Positions 22,201 to 34,296 of a stretch of 64,000 nt of DNA are shown here, in pieces. How positions within the stretch are numbered: the first letter of the stretch is position 1; each line of letters opens with the position of its first letter. The DNA comes from Lactarius indigo (Eukaryota > Basidiomycota > Agaricomycetes > Russulales > Russulaceae). The notes under the pieces were generated by a model. The model saw only the letters and a list, made by a program, of their open reading frames with translations, was not told the DNA's origin and did no database searches. The stretch lies in contig JAFKAC010000060.1 in NCBI GenBank assembly GCA_025766275.1, positions 186,001 through 250,000 of the forward strand. The letters are read 5' to 3'. The position numbers and the translations under genes are program-made.

Positions 22201-23203
22201 AGTGTTCCAGAAGGGATGAGAAAAAAGGCAAATACTGTCACTCACGAAATCAAGGATCCGTTCATCCGTCGGCTTTCCAGTGCGCAGTCATTTCTACCAA
22301 TGATCTCCACCATGTCTTGTCGAGATACAGTAAGAACTGACTCTCCCGCCGACATCTGGGATGGATTGAGGGCGTGACGGTTGCTGCCCGCTCATATCAG
22401 AGGGTGAGACGAAGTGATATATGAACGAGGGACTTGCCTCACCGTGCTCGTGGCTCACGGAATCATTTAGTGCCCATATGAGGTTAGAATCCAGAAGCCC
22501 TTTCGGACGCCAAAGGAACCAACCTGGGAGCCCAGTCTTTGTGTGTCATTGTTGTGCTCTTCGTGCGGGTTTTGTGTGGCGCCAAAGAGGAAGGGCATTG
22601 GCGCATGGCGCGGTAAATTGAAGTGCGTTGGTTGTTGTGTACTAATAGCTAGAGCCAACTGAATAAATTTGGAAGACTGCTTAGAAAATGGGCAGAAGAA
22701 CAAAGTTCTTCTCAATCGAAGGTGAAGAACCCACGCGTCCGAGGCGGGGTCGCGATGGGTGGGACCCTCCCGGAGCGAGTCGATGAGCGCCGGAAGACGT
22801 GGGCATTACTGGGTGTGGTGGGTGCATAAAAGAAAGGCCTTCTGCAGCACTTATATAACACTTATGTAATTGTAACTAACATTGCTCTCGGTATCCTAAT
22901 GCGCGGATATAACAAGTGATAAAAAGAAAGACAAAAAAGAAACAAACTACAGGCCGCATACGACGCACGTTCTGCTAGCTAATTAATTAAGTTGATATCG
23001 ATCTGAAGGAGGTGGCAAGTCATAGCTGGGAAGATAAATAGCAAACGTGACGCAAAAGATGGGGCAACTCGCGCTCTCTATCATAGCAACGCGGCAGGAG
23101 GTATCCAGCAGACCAATGGGGCAGGCAGACGGATAGACAGACGGACAAAAAAAATGGTCAGTAGATGACGGGCATATGGACCTTCGTGTGGTAGGTAGAT
23201 CGA
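22201..23203. other. Intergenic, no supported gene
   Basis: The right part (about 22200-22420) may hold remains of the 5' end of the DUF6535-like pseudogene. The rest shows nothing recognisable. Confidence 0.4.
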
Positions 23204-25370
23204 TCAGCGGGAGTGGCTCCGGCGCTCATCGACTACCGCCAGTGTCCAGCGGAAGAGCACGCGCTCGAGCATGTTTTCCCACCCGTCGTCATGGCGTGCG
23301 ACTTCGCGCGCATCAAAGAAGATAGGCGGCTCCGAGAACTTTGACGATGATGGGGAAGTCGGCACGGCGTCGCCGGTGGGATTCGGTTTCAGCGTGGGCA
23401 CGTCTGGCGTTGCGGGAGAGATGATCGGGAGCATATAGCGGATCCTCACAGCGCTGCAAGAAATGAGTCACGTGAGTACGGAGACGCCTGGAGATGGGCA
23501 ACAGCGAGGGGACTTACGCGCCCCACAGACGCAGGTTATCAGTACGCCTGAACGTCCAACCTTTGCGCCCTTTCTCTTCTTGCGAGCCATCAACCTCAGA
23601 TTTCGTGAGAGCAGCTTCGAGAGCGATGATGTCGTGGATCGAGTCCGGGTTGATGTAGCCCCAGGGCTTTCTGGATTGTCGGACGCCGGCGTTGTACGCG
23701 AGGCAGAGCAGTTGACCAGATGAGAGGGCGTTCAAGAACTTGGCTCTATCTTGCGAACCGGGCAGGTGAGGTAGAAGAGAAGCGGGAAGCAACGCGACGA
23801 GCAGCGCGTGTGCGCGCGTAAGCGGATCGTCGTGGAAGGCACTCCGCTTTGCCCATCGCGGGAGATCGTCGTCGTCCACGCTAGATGTCTCGTCGTCTCC
23901 GTCTCCGTCGTGGTCATCGCCGTCTTCTTCCACGAGTGTTTGCAGTTCCTCGGGCTCCTCCGTGACAACGAGATCGCGCATGCTATCTAGCATGTTCGCA
24001 GATACCACCCGTCGTCCAGAGCGCCCGCTCGCGGTCGTCACCTGGTCGAGATTGAGTGGCGGCGCGCTCGCGCGTCGGCCTTTGCCCCGCGACTCCCGCT
24101 CGGGCCTCTCTTTACGAGCCGCGCGTTCCTGCTCGTACACCCAGCCCCGCACGTCGTTCTTGCTGCCACCAAACAACACCTCGTCGACCGTGTCAAGGTA
24201 ACGCGCGACGACGCCCCGCTGCTTCTCGATGTCCTCGATCTTGAGGTCCTGCTTGTACAGCCATCCGCTGCCGAGCACGAGTCGCTCGTCCCACCGTTCC
24301 CGCGGCAACCGCTCGCTCTCCTCGTCGGCATTGAAATCCTCCTCCTCCTCGTCCCAGACCAGAATCGACTCGCGTCGTCCGCCCACCTGCATGACGGAGA
24401 CCGAGAACGACGCGTCGGTCGGCACATCCGATAGTTCTGTCGGCGACGCGACGCGTCCCTGCGAGCTGTGGTCACTGCCCGCGTCGTAGGCATCGTCCGA
24501 TAAGGGCACGCGTGCGCTCTCCTCCAGTTCGCGCAGGAGGGTGAGGACGTCGAGTGCCGCCCGTCGGATGCGTGCGAGCGGGTCGGTGCGATCCGTTCCA
24601 GAGAAGACGCGTCGCTTCTGAGGTTCGCTCGTGGAAAGCGATGTCGGGCGGAAACCCTGCCGGGGCTGTGTGTGGCCGTGTTCGTCGGGGAGGGAGAGCA
24701 GGTAATTCCGGACGGAGCGGATCGCGTGCGTTGTCACCTTGAGAGCGCGCAGAACGTCGAAGCCGCTGCTCGGCGCCGTGTGCCCATTAACGCTGAGCAG
24801 ACCCGGGTCGGGGGGTCGCGCGTCGTCGTCGGCGCGTAGCCTCCAGACTTGTTCGACGACCGACAGGTCCTGAGTGACTCCGGGCCGGAGGTTCTCAGGG
24901 TCGACCTCGAAAGTCTTGACATAAGGCGTGAATGGAGGGAAAGATGGGGCAGGAAGTGCGGGTGATGGAGGGAGGTCGAGTTCTGGAAGGCCACTGAGTG
25001 ATGGATTCGCTTTGATGTGGGCACTGAGACTTCCAATTGCAGGGACAAGGCCCTTTCGCTGCGCGTTGGACCTGAAATCTGATGAGAAATGAATTGAGAG
25101 ATAAAAACCGCGGACGTACTCCTTCTTGGCAATAAGCCCCGTCTTGGTGAAGTAGTGCTGAAGATGTTCGATACTGCCCAGCGCCATGACGCTCTCTCGC
25201 TTCGCCGCGCTTCGACTGAATGGCTTCTGCTCCTTGTTCGCGGCATTAACATTTGGATAGAATGCAGCCTGGGGACGAGATTTTTTGCTTGGTGCGCGTG
25301 GAGACGACGAGTCTTGGGTTCCCGTAGACTGGGGAGTTAGGGACGGCGTCGAGGAGGAAATGTCTGACAT
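23204..25370 (-). CDS. Large conserved-looking protein of unknown function
   Basis: Three exons, 25370-25120, 25071-23518 and 23453-23204, with 48- and 64-bp introns, total 2055 nt (684 residues). The N-terminus (MSDISSSTPS) is Ser/Thr-rich and disordered. A helical segment SIEHLQHYFTKTGLIAKKE runs across the first intron. Middle segments include VVEQVWRLRADDD, FDVLRALKVTTHAIRSVRNY and LARIRRAALDVLTLLRELEE (helical). Then GSGWLYKQDLKIEDIEKQR and VVARYLDTVDEVLFGGSKND, an acidic tract of about 25 residues, and a globular region with RAHALLVALLPASLLPHLPG, AKFLNALSSGQLLCLAYNAG and SRKPWGYINPDSIHDI. The GQLLCLAYN block resembles a calponin-homology fold, weakly. The C-terminus ends RVLFRWTLAVVDERR. 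I recognise no named family, but the pattern of conserved-looking blocks suggests a real, constrained cytosolic protein. Confidence 0.75.
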
Positions 25371-25819
25371 GACTTTGGGTAGCGAACCTGTGAACCGCGG
25401 ACGGGAAGCAAGTAGGCTCTTGTCCGGTCTAGTCTTTTTTCGCCTGGATGACAAAGCTCCCCCATTGACCGTCACCAATCGAATTAGCCTGGCCTCTTGC
25501 CTGACCTGGTCTCAGACAACTTGGCTATTGGTGTGAGAATTATCTCGGAAGGCTTTCGGGCTCTCACATTGACAGGTGTGAACATGTCCGTTCAGGACCT
25601 GGGTCATTGCGGCTCTCAGCTCTCCATTCATCGCGTAGTCAACTGAACGGCACCTCCGAGTCTGGGCAAGGTGACAAAAATGTAGTTCCTTAGCAATTAA
25701 CTTTTTCAGGTCAGCAATTATGTTATACAGTGCCAGTGATAGTATACTGATCATTGGTGATGCTCTCAGTGTTTCCTGCTCCTTTGTCTCCATTGTGCAT
25801 ATCAGTGAGATGGGTCACT
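25371..25819. other. Boundary between gene and transposon compartments
   Basis: Upstream of the 684-aa gene. No TE or gene recognised, but base composition shifts here: to the right CpG becomes scarce and TG/CA common. Confidence 0.4.
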
Positions 25820-26249
25820 TGTCATGCCACTGTTGGGGCGTGCGTTCGAGTCTGTAACAGTCCTTGCCTGAGGCAAAAGGTACTGAGTTGGTCCGCTGCT
25901 GAGCAGAATGGCACCTAAGTCAAATGAGTGTTCCTTGATATAGCTCAAGGCAACAAGGCTTCAGAGATGAGGGTGGTGGTAGAGATGAGGGCGGTGGTAG
26001 AGATGAGAGGGAAGTACTGAGGAGAACTAGACAGTATATTGACAAAGCCAAAGCTAAGGAGATACAGGGTGTACTACAGAGTTTATATAGCTAGTGTCCA
26101 GGGATGCCAGCGAGGCAATACAGTGCCAGCGAGGTGAATGCCAGCAAAGCAAATGCCAGCAAAGCAAATGCCAGCGGAACTGAGAAGTGCGAGAAGAAGA
26201 GAGAAGGGAGAGGTGGGAGAAATAGGGAAAAATAGGGGCATTCATGACA
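25820..26249 (-). mobile_element. Solo LTR, family A (gypsy)
   Basis: 430 bp, begins TGTCATGCC and ends TTCATGACA. Flanked by the 5-bp duplication TCACT (25815-25819 and 26250-26254). Matches the LTR at 57223-57636 beside the gypsy integrase, so it is the LTR of that family. Confidence 0.85.
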
Positions 26250-26284
26250 TCACTACTACATCAGCAAGATCAAATCAGCTAGAA

Positions 26285-26802
26285 TGTAATGCTGTCACAG
26301 TGTCAGTCCGACTTGGACTCGATGGAGGTGACTGATACTTAGCTGATCATGTGCTGACATGTATGGCACAAAGGCAGAGTAGACACTTGCAGGTACTACA
26401 CAGGATATATGAAGAGTAGTTGCAAACTGGGACTATAGATCAACTTGACTTTCAACTTGACTTTAAGAGACTGAGAGGGAAATACAAGTGATGATTGAAG
26501 AAGACCAAGATGGTGCGTCTTGGTCTTCGTCAACTATCTTAAATACAGATTTGAGCAGGCTTTGAAGCGCTGCTATGAGTCACAGTAGGTAGCATCCAAT
26601 GAATCGTGTAAGTAGAGCAAACCCTAGTACTACTACTACTACTACTACTAGTATTAGGGTCAAGTCAGTCATCAGTCAGCTATCATACACTATCTCCTAT
26701 CAGCGGGCATAAAGGCCATTGCAAAGGCCGAGTCTGTGACTAATCTACCTTACTGCTGTAGTCACAACCAGTACAGTAAGGGTCCAAACTCAAATTGTGA
26801 CA
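26285..26802 (-). mobile_element. Solo LTR, family B (gypsy)
   Basis: Begins TGTAATGCTGTCAC and ends TTGTGACA. Contains the family hallmark near 26505-26535, a self-complementary GACCAAGA...TCTTGGTC, and a short ACT microsatellite at about 26627-26650. No clear target duplication. It truncates the 3' side of the copia gag. Confidence 0.7.
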
Positions 26803-28335
26803 TATGGTGGGCTCTTCAACCTCATTAATGGAGGTGGTGGTAGGTACAAGAATGTGACTATTGGCAGCCTTGTTGCCTGCTTTCTCCTTCTCCTTTGCAT
26901 CAGCCTCATCCTTCTTCCTCTTCCTGCAGTCAGGCTTGATATGGCCCTTTTTGTTGCAATAGTGGCAAGTTAGACCGGAGTGGTTCTTCTTGCCCTTCTT
27001 GCCCGTCGACTTGATGGGGGCCTGTTGATAAGTGACCCACGCGCACTTAGTGGCTCATATGGACTGGACTTGCAGCATGGACTGCTTTAGATTAGATTAA
27101 TTGGACTTGTAGATTACATAGTTTGATCTGTACAATCTAGCGCTTAGCATTGCATCATATATGACATCATGTACAATAACATCATGTAGAACACTCTGGA
27201 CACTTCATTGTACTCTGTCCTTTGTTCCCTTCTTGTTCTTATCTTTATTGTGATGTCATTATGATATCATCTTTGCCTGGACTCTCTTTGTTCTAGTCGC
27301 CTTGTTTCTCTTTTGATACACTCCTTTTGTCCTGTATGTAGGACAACACTCCTTGTATTCTGTGACTCTATGTTACCACCCTTGTACTAGTATCACACCT
27401 CTGTATAGTATAAGTTGTAGTGCTTGTACGCTCCTGGTCCACATCAGTTCTCTCACTGCTGTGTGCCAGACACCCTCTGCTTCACCACTGCAAGATCTCT
27501 CTGTTGCTGCTTACCAGCTGCCCCTTTATCTCACCACAGTACACTTTGTCTCACTGTGAGTATTGGATCTCTGCATGCTGTTCATCAGGGCCACCTTGTT
27601 GAGGGAAGAGCCAGAGGGCCCAGAGTGACAAGCCTCCTCCAACACTATGTGTGCTATAATTTCAGCATGCTTGAGTGTGGAGGGAGCCCCACTGGCAAGG
27701 ATGGTTGAGGCCAACACCTCATAAGAGGGCAGCAGTGCATGGAGGAGAATGAGACAGAATTGAGTGTCAGAGACACCCATCTGTGTATTGGAAAGGGCAA
27801 CCCTAAGCTCATTGAGCTTGGCCAGCTGGGTGGCCATGGGTGTGGAGCCATCAAGGTGGGCTTGTGTTATCTGAATCCACAAGTTAAAGATGGTGGTGCT
27901 GCCCAAAGCACCAGCATATATGTCTCTCAGTTTGTCCCATTTCACCTTGAAAGTGGCATAGATGGTGTTATCCACCACAAGGGAATAGACATCTGGTTTA
28001 AGATAGAGGCGGAGGTACACCTTGGAACAGTGCTGGATAGATTCCCACTCATCAGTAGTGATACCAGATGGGGGAGCATCCAAAGTGAACACATCCTCAG
28101 CCTCATGCAGTGTGAGGATGGCCTCAATGGTTCCAGCCCACTCGTTCCAACCAGAGCCATCAAACTGGGTAAGGTGTATCCCAGATGGCATACCAAAGTT
28201 GGTGGTGTGTGCATTTGAGAGACAGGAAGAGGGTGTGGACCCAGAAGGAGGAGGGAGTGAGCCTCCTGCAGAGCCACCAGTTGGGCTGGGAGGAGCACCA
28301 GAACCAGCAGCAGGGGTAGTGGTTGAGCCAGACAT
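26803..28335 (-). pseudogene. Ty1/copia-type gag fragment
   Basis: Starts at 28335 with MSGSTTTPAAGSG. The protein carries HLTQFDGSGWNEWAGTIEAI, LRLYLKPDVYSLVVDN, KVKWDKLRDIYAGALGS and LRVALSNTQMGVSD, the arrangement of a copia (UBN2-like) gag. Beyond the inserted LTR-E the frame resumes at about 27020 with a basic stretch and a CCHC zinc knuckle (CHYCNKKGHIKPDC). It is broken twice: by LTR-E at 27023-27587 (duplication GGGCC) and by LTR-B at 26285-26802, which leaves no protease or pol. The gag packages element RNA. Confidence 0.75.
27023..27587 (+). mobile_element. Solo LTR, family E, inside copia gag
   Basis: 565 bp, TGTTGATAAGTGAC...GTTCATCA. Flanked by GGGCC at 27018-27022 and 27588-27592. 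A copia-like LTR terminus by appearance. Confidence 0.85.
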
Positions 28336-28908
28336 TGGGATAATTTATCTGTCGCCCAGGAGCAGTCAGCAACAGTGCTTCATAGTTGCAAGACAAAGAT
28401 AGAGGGGGAATACCACTCCTGTCTGTGATTCTGTAAGGCCAGAACACTAGCACGTCCTGCCTCCTGATAGTATGCCAGTGATACAAGGGCCAGGCCCAGG
28501 TTGGGAGAGTCCCTTTGCCATACCATGAGCTAGCTGCCAGCTAGGATGTGTCTAGGACACAGCTCAAATGGTTTGCATCAGGGGGAAGGTGAAGGGATTG
28601 CTTTCAGAGCCCAAGGCTGTCTACCTCAGCCTCCTTGGCCTATTGGTTGCCTCATCACCACAAGTGGCTTTACTGAATCCTTTCCCATTGCTGCTACAAG
28701 GCAGGTATCTGGTTGCAGAATACCATAAGGTGAACACCCCCCAGAGTCTGAACCAGGTTTTACACTCCCATGGTGAGGAGATCCTGTGCCCAGTGTGGAG
28801 CACCAGAGACAGCTGGTGCTAAGCTCCACAATACACAGCCCAGTGGGCCATGCACACCTGGATATGTATTAAGGGGCTACCAGACCCAGTCTCCTTGCAC
28901 ATAGCACA
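28336..28908. other. 5' region of the copia gag, unresolved
   Basis: Probably the leader and the remains of the 5' end of the copia element. I find no LTR boundary and no gene. Confidence 0.35.
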
Positions 28909-30081
28909 TGTTATGATTTCTCTTGGACTCGTTCTTTTTTTTACTTTACTTTTCCCATTCCAACATCCCATGAGCCCTGTATGATTATGCAGACTTTACA
29001 ATTACCCAATTCCTATTGCACATCTTGCTTATCAATGACCCCTTCTGATAAAGCTTGACATGTGTTAGTTTCCGCTCCATTCTCACTCACGCACAACCCT
29101 GCATGATTTGCCTTTGTTCCAAGTATATCTATGCCTTGTTCTCCTTATGTCCTTCCCTTTATCCCTAAAAACCTAATGATGGCGCCATCTATTTGTAGTA
29201 GCCACATAACCTCACTCGTATTTAAACCTAGCTCTATCTAGCTTGTATGGTAGACTAGACTTCTTGTGTAATACTACACTCGTCTAATGCAAAACACCTT
29301 TGTGCTTTTGCCTGTCTCACAAATCCCGTCTTTGCTAGGTCTTCATGCCTTAGCTTTCCTCTATAGTCCAAGTGACTTACATCCTTGTAACTCTTGTGCA
29401 CCATTCTACTGAAGTCAAGCCTTTGAGCTTGTACTACCACATATTGACTGACTTGGTACAGGTCATACCTAACTGTAATGCCACTACAGGGGCATTAGGT
29501 ACGACCTGTACCAAGTCAGTCGAGTCATGGTAGCGCAAGCTCCAAGGCTTGGCTTCAATAGGATGATGCACAAGGATCACAAGGACGTAAGTCACTTGGA
29601 TCGTAGAGGAGGACCAAGACTTTGAAGGTCTGGCAAAAGCTGGGAGTTCACGAGACAAGGGAAAGTGTGAAGGCGTCTGTCTTAGATGAGTGTAGTATTA
29701 CACAAGAAGTCTAGTCTACCATACAAACTAGGTATGACTAGGTTTAAATAAGAATCGGGTTGTGTGGCTATTACAAACAGATGACACCATCGCTGAATCA
29801 AGGGATAAAGGAATAGGCATAAGGGGAACAAAGCATGGATATATTGAGAATAAGGGTGAATCACACAGGGTCGTGCATGAGTAGGAACAAGTTGGAAACT
29901 AGCACATGTCAAGCTTTATCAGAAGGGAACATCGATAAGCAGGGCGCGCAATAGGAACCGGGTAATCGTAAAGTCCACGTAGTCATACAGGGCTCATATA
30001 GTATGGGGAATGGAATGGTAGCAAGAAAAGAACAAGTCCAAAGAGAAATCGTAACACTAATGCCCCTGTAGTGGTGTTACA
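28909..30081 (+). mobile_element. LTR family D copy containing a second inverted LTR-D
   Basis: The outer copy runs TGTTATGATTTC...GTGGTGTTACA and is flanked by GCACA at 28904-28908 and 30082-30086. It is interrupted at 29474 by another copy of the same family in the opposite orientation; the outer sequence resumes at 30057. Confidence 0.8.
29474..30056 (-). mobile_element. Inner LTR family D copy (nested, inverted)
   Basis: 583 bp, begins TGTAATGCCACTACAGGGGC and ends ATCGTAACA. The flanks CTAAC (29469-29473) and CTAAT (30057-30061) are a target duplication with one C/T difference. Confidence 0.8.
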
Positions 30082-30291
30082 GCACAGGGGCTAGGAAAAC
30101 AGTAGGGGTGAAAGTAGGACTACTGGGCAGTACATGATACAGGAGGTTCCTCAGCAGAGACATGTGGCACCCCACTGCTCTCTGCCTTGGGCAAGGCTGG
30201 TAAGGCCCCAGACAGACCTTAGCCTGGTGTGTCCTCCTAGGAAGACAGTGACCAGCCAAGTGGAGTGGCTAGGGCACCAGGGCCCATAACC
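30082..30291. other. Unassigned spacer between LTRs
   Basis: 210 bp without repeats elsewhere in the window and without a frame. Confidence 0.35.
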
Positions 30292-31403
30292 TGATGAACA
30301 GCATAGACAGATCCAGTACTCACAGTGACAAGGGAGACTGCGGTGAGATACTAGATGCAGCTGGTAAGCAGCAGAGGGGGACTGTCAAGCAAGTGAAGCA
30401 AAGTGTTCTGGCACACAACAGTGAGGAACTGATGTGGACCAGGAGTGTACATGGTACTCTACTTATACTTATACAGGGAGTGACAGTACTACAAGGTGAG
30501 TAACACCTAGTCACAGAATACAAGATGCATTGTTCTATACAGGATACAAAGGAGTGGATATAAAGAGAACAAGGTGATGAGAACAAGAGTCCAGAGCAGG
30601 ATGATATCTGTTACGATTCTCTTTGGACTCGTTCTTTCGCATGTTTCTACTCCTTTCCCGATACGATACGAGCCCTGTACAATTACGTGGACTTTACGAT
30701 TACTCAGTTCCTATCGCGTGCCCTACTTATCGATGTTCCCTTCTGATAAAGTTTGACATGTGCTAGTTTCCGACTTGTTTCCACTCATGCGCGACCCCAC
30801 GTGATTCGCCTTTATTCTTGTTATATCCATACCTTGTTCCCTTTATGCCCATCCCTTTATTCCCCAAACCTGACGATGGCGCCATCTATTTGTAGTGACC
30901 ACACAGCGTAGCCTCTATTTAACCCTAGTCATACCTAGCTTGTACGGTAGACTAGACTTCTTGTGTAATACTACACTCGTCTAACATGGATGCCTTTGCG
31001 CCTGTCCCTGTCTCAAGAACCTCCCCTGTCTCCGCTAGACCTTCAAGTCTTAGCCTTCCTCTATGATCCAAGTGACCGACGTCCTTGTGATCCTTGTGCA
31101 TCATCCTACTGAAGCCGAGCCCCCGAGCTTGCACTACCAAAGTTTGACTGACTTGGTACAGGTCGTACCTTACACCCCTGTAGTGGCGTAACAATATCAT
31201 AGTGACATCATAATAAAGATAAGAACAAAAGTAGAACAAAGAAGCGTAGTACAATAGTAAGCCTGAAATAGTCCATATGATGTCATATACATGTGATGTC
31301 ATAGTCCAGATTGTACAGATCAAAATGAATAATCTAATCTACTGTAGTCCATTATCTACAAGTCCATTAGAGCCACTAAGTGCACACAGGCTACTTATCA
31401 ACA
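30292..31403 (-). mobile_element. LTR family E copy interrupted by LTR-D
   Basis: Begins TGATGAACAGC and ends CTTATCAACA, the reverse of the 27023 copy. An LTR-D lies inside at 30609-31193. No matching target duplication seen at its ends. Confidence 0.75.
30609..31193 (+). mobile_element. Solo LTR family D, nested in LTR-E
   Basis: 585 bp, TGTTACGATTC...GGCGTAACA, flanked by ATATC at 30604-30608 and 31194-31198. Confidence 0.85.
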
Positions 31404-31512
31404 CATACATGAGCTACAATCACATGTAAAATGCTATGCTGACTGATACAATGTAAGTGTCCATGACTAATACTACTATCAGGCTGTAGTCATAACCAGC
31501 CATGAGTCAGAG

Positions 31513-32220
31513 TGTCATGGATGCTCTATTTTTGCCTTATTTTTCCATATTTTTATGGATTTATTTGATGAAGATACAAGTCTCCAACGTTGTGCTAAAA
31601 CATCCAAGTCCTTATCATTAGATATGATAAGATGGTTAGTCACATGATGCCAACATGTGCACCCACAAGCACGTGACCCTGAGATAGTAACTTCCTTATT
31701 GGATGTTACCTCTCTAGGGCACCTTTCTGCATTAGTATAATAGTTTCTCATTGAACAATAAGCAGGGAACATTCTAAACAGTTCTAGACTATGTTGTTAT
31801 AGGGTTATGACTCATAGATAAGGACATGTCATTGTTCTGTCAGCCTTAATGACTGTGCATCAGTCAGCACAATAGATAAGGCTATTATTAGACACAATGC
31901 ATCAGCATCTGACTCATTACTATTATATATACCTTTAGTAACAAGGTTCAGTAGTAATTCAATCTCAGCCACAGCAGTGTATATAAACCCTTCTGTAGTG
32001 TCCTGAGTGGAACCAACTTGTCCTCTTGGTTCTCCACTCAGCATGCCACAGCATGATCACCTGACCTTTAGACTTGCATAAAGTCCTCATGTGTGTCTAC
32101 CCTCCGCTGTGCCTGTATGTTTGGTGCATGACTTGTCTCTGCGCTAGGCTTGAGTGTGTACCATGCCAGTTCACTTACACTTTGCTTGGTCTATTTGTTG
32201 TGATAAGTCATACCACTACA
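31513..32220 (+). mobile_element. Solo LTR, family C
   Basis: 708 bp, TGTCATGGATGC...CCACTACA, with duplication CAGAG at 31508-31512 and 32221-32225. A TATATAAACCC box lies at about 31978. Close relative of 58856-59630. Confidence 0.85.
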
Positions 32221-32465
32221 CAGAGTCCATACCATTTCATAACAGGTGGCCTTTGATGTTACAGACTGGACTGGTTTTTGGCTTTACCTTAATTTCCTAC
32301 TTACACTTGCATTCATGGGAAAGTCTTTCCTTTCTTGGCATTCCCTTTCTTGGACTTGCTGCACACTAGGAGCCTTAAGATTCGCTCCTAGTGCAAAGTG
32401 AGACAATGAGACACTCATTGTCCTTATAAGTCTTTATTATTACTATACTTGGGCTAAATGCACTC
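32221..32465. other. Unassigned sequence
   Basis: No repeat or frame recognised. Confidence 0.3.
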
Positions 32466-32967
32466 TGTTATGGCAGGTGTCTCATTTCTATTTTTAACTT
32501 TGAGACATGTCTCACTTGCCTTTTATATCCTTGTTTCTTCTCACACTTGCTATGGATAGCTGTGCACATCTTCTTTTTCCCATGCCTGCTGTGGATTGCT
32601 GTACTTGCTTCTCATGCTTGCTGTGGATTGCTGTGTTATTTCTCACACTTGCTGCAGATTGCACCATTTGTTTGTTCCACACAAACAAACCTTTTTCTAT
32701 ATAAGTCATGGCCCTAAGTAGCTTGTATCCTTAGACTCAACTTCTTTATCATCACAGTATACATTGTTTTCCCATTCCTTTAGGGTAACTCTTTGCTGAA
32801 CCATCAAACCTCTTAAACCCTTGAACTCCACTCACATCTTGAGTATCATGTTATACTCTGAGATCCTTGTTAACCACTTAAACCTTGCCACTACCAGCTG
32901 AACCCTCACTTATTGACATAGAAATACCAGACTTGCTCATGCTGAGCTGAATGTTCCTACTGTAACA
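32466..32967 (+). mobile_element. Probable LTR, family F
   Basis: Ends CTACTGTAACA at 32967. Its right part from about 32722 is an inverted match of 35135-35400. A TATATAAGTC box lies near 32697. The left boundary (TGTTATGG at 32466) is a guess; no target duplication found. Confidence 0.5.
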
Positions 32968-33745
32968 TTACATTTGAGGACCTGGATGGCACTCTGGCAC
33001 ATGGCCTTCTGGCCAGTAAGTCACTCTTTATCTTTGGCACCTGTGCCACCATCAGGGAGTAGAAGCAGCACCAGCACCCATTAAAAGGCAAAAATCCCAC
33101 ACAATCCCAACACGACTTGCCACTGCCTCCAGGCTCTCCCCTTTCCACTAGCTTCCAACAACTAGAACAACAACTCCTTTCCACCCCCCCATCTCTGTAC
33201 ACTGCTGAGCCACCCACCAGGCCCAATCAATAAATGAGGGGAACTGCAGGTTTTGCTAGAAAATCCCAGGCCAAAGTAACCTGCTCATACACAAGACCCA
33301 AATAGCTGATTCTGGGCATTGTGATCCTCAAGCCTTATCACCCTCTCTTTCTGACACTTGACAGTTGCTTGCTGCCCCATTTGGGGTGGAGGAGACATAT
33401 GATGTTCAGAATTGTCAACAGCCAGCTTAGTATATTCTGTGATGAGTCACATAGTTTGATGCTATGTGGGGTACTTGGCCCCAAGGCACATGTAAATGGA
33501 TTCCAAAAAAAAAAAAAACGACACATCACCCACATACTTCATTTGTCTTGGTATAATCCCACTCTGTGTTTTAGTCTGTGCACTGACTCAGTGTTTACCA
33601 GTCCTTGACCCCAATTTCAAGAACCTCTATTTCCATGGTCAGTGGGACAATAAGCAATATACTGCCAGCATGAAGCAACTCAAAGAAGTGGTAAGTACTT
33701 CTCAATGTTTTCATGCAGTCCAAATACTTGACTGGCCAAAATAAG
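32968..33745 (+). pseudogene. Decayed coding-like exons, unknown
   Basis: Plus-strand text such as HGLLASKSLFIFGTCATIRE, FQQLEQQLLSTPPSLYTAEP and NFKNLYFHGQWDNKQYTASM looks protein-derived but is interrupted by stops. It lies between the inverted LTR-F copies, upstream of the trypsin-like remnant, and may be part of the same gene. Confidence 0.3.
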
Positions 33746-34296
33746 GTCAGTCTGGCACTATTACAGCATATTAAGATATACCTATAGGTTTGTTTTGTTA
33801 ACACACTTCCTGACTTTGTGCAAAACTTTTGTGCAAACAATACACTCTTTTTCTTGACCATAAATTTCCTAAGAGTGTGAGCTAAGATAAGGGGTAGCCT
33901 TACACTTGATCAAGTGTGATGACACCCACCTTCATGTGACTTTAGTGACTGAGGGATTGTAATGGCAGGGAAAATGGGCAAGAGAATTCTGTTATTTTGG
34001 TTGCAAACTCACTGGCTTAAATATGTTCTGACTACACACTTGTGTGTTGCACTGATGTGGCCTACTCCTATTCTTACAGGGTCATATCTGAGACATAGCA
34101 TAAGAAACAATCTTAGAATACCTTCAATATATAGACTTGTACCTTTCTTTCATAATACTAAAAAGGTCACAAGATCACAATGAGTTATGCTGACTCATTT
34201 GGTTCATAACAGGGGTGAGCTGACACAGTTTAGTTGGTATGTATTGTCTTTCTCATCTACCTATGTCAGCTTTTCCATTCACCAATGAGAAATTAG

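Noticed and set aside
25512..25793. 93-codon minus-strand frame
   Set aside because: No family resemblance; sits in the boundary region without splice or promoter signals.
27346..27587. Small frames repeated at 50072-50278, 50895-51098 and 56479-56709
   Set aside because: Translations of LTR-E copies, which explains their similarity.
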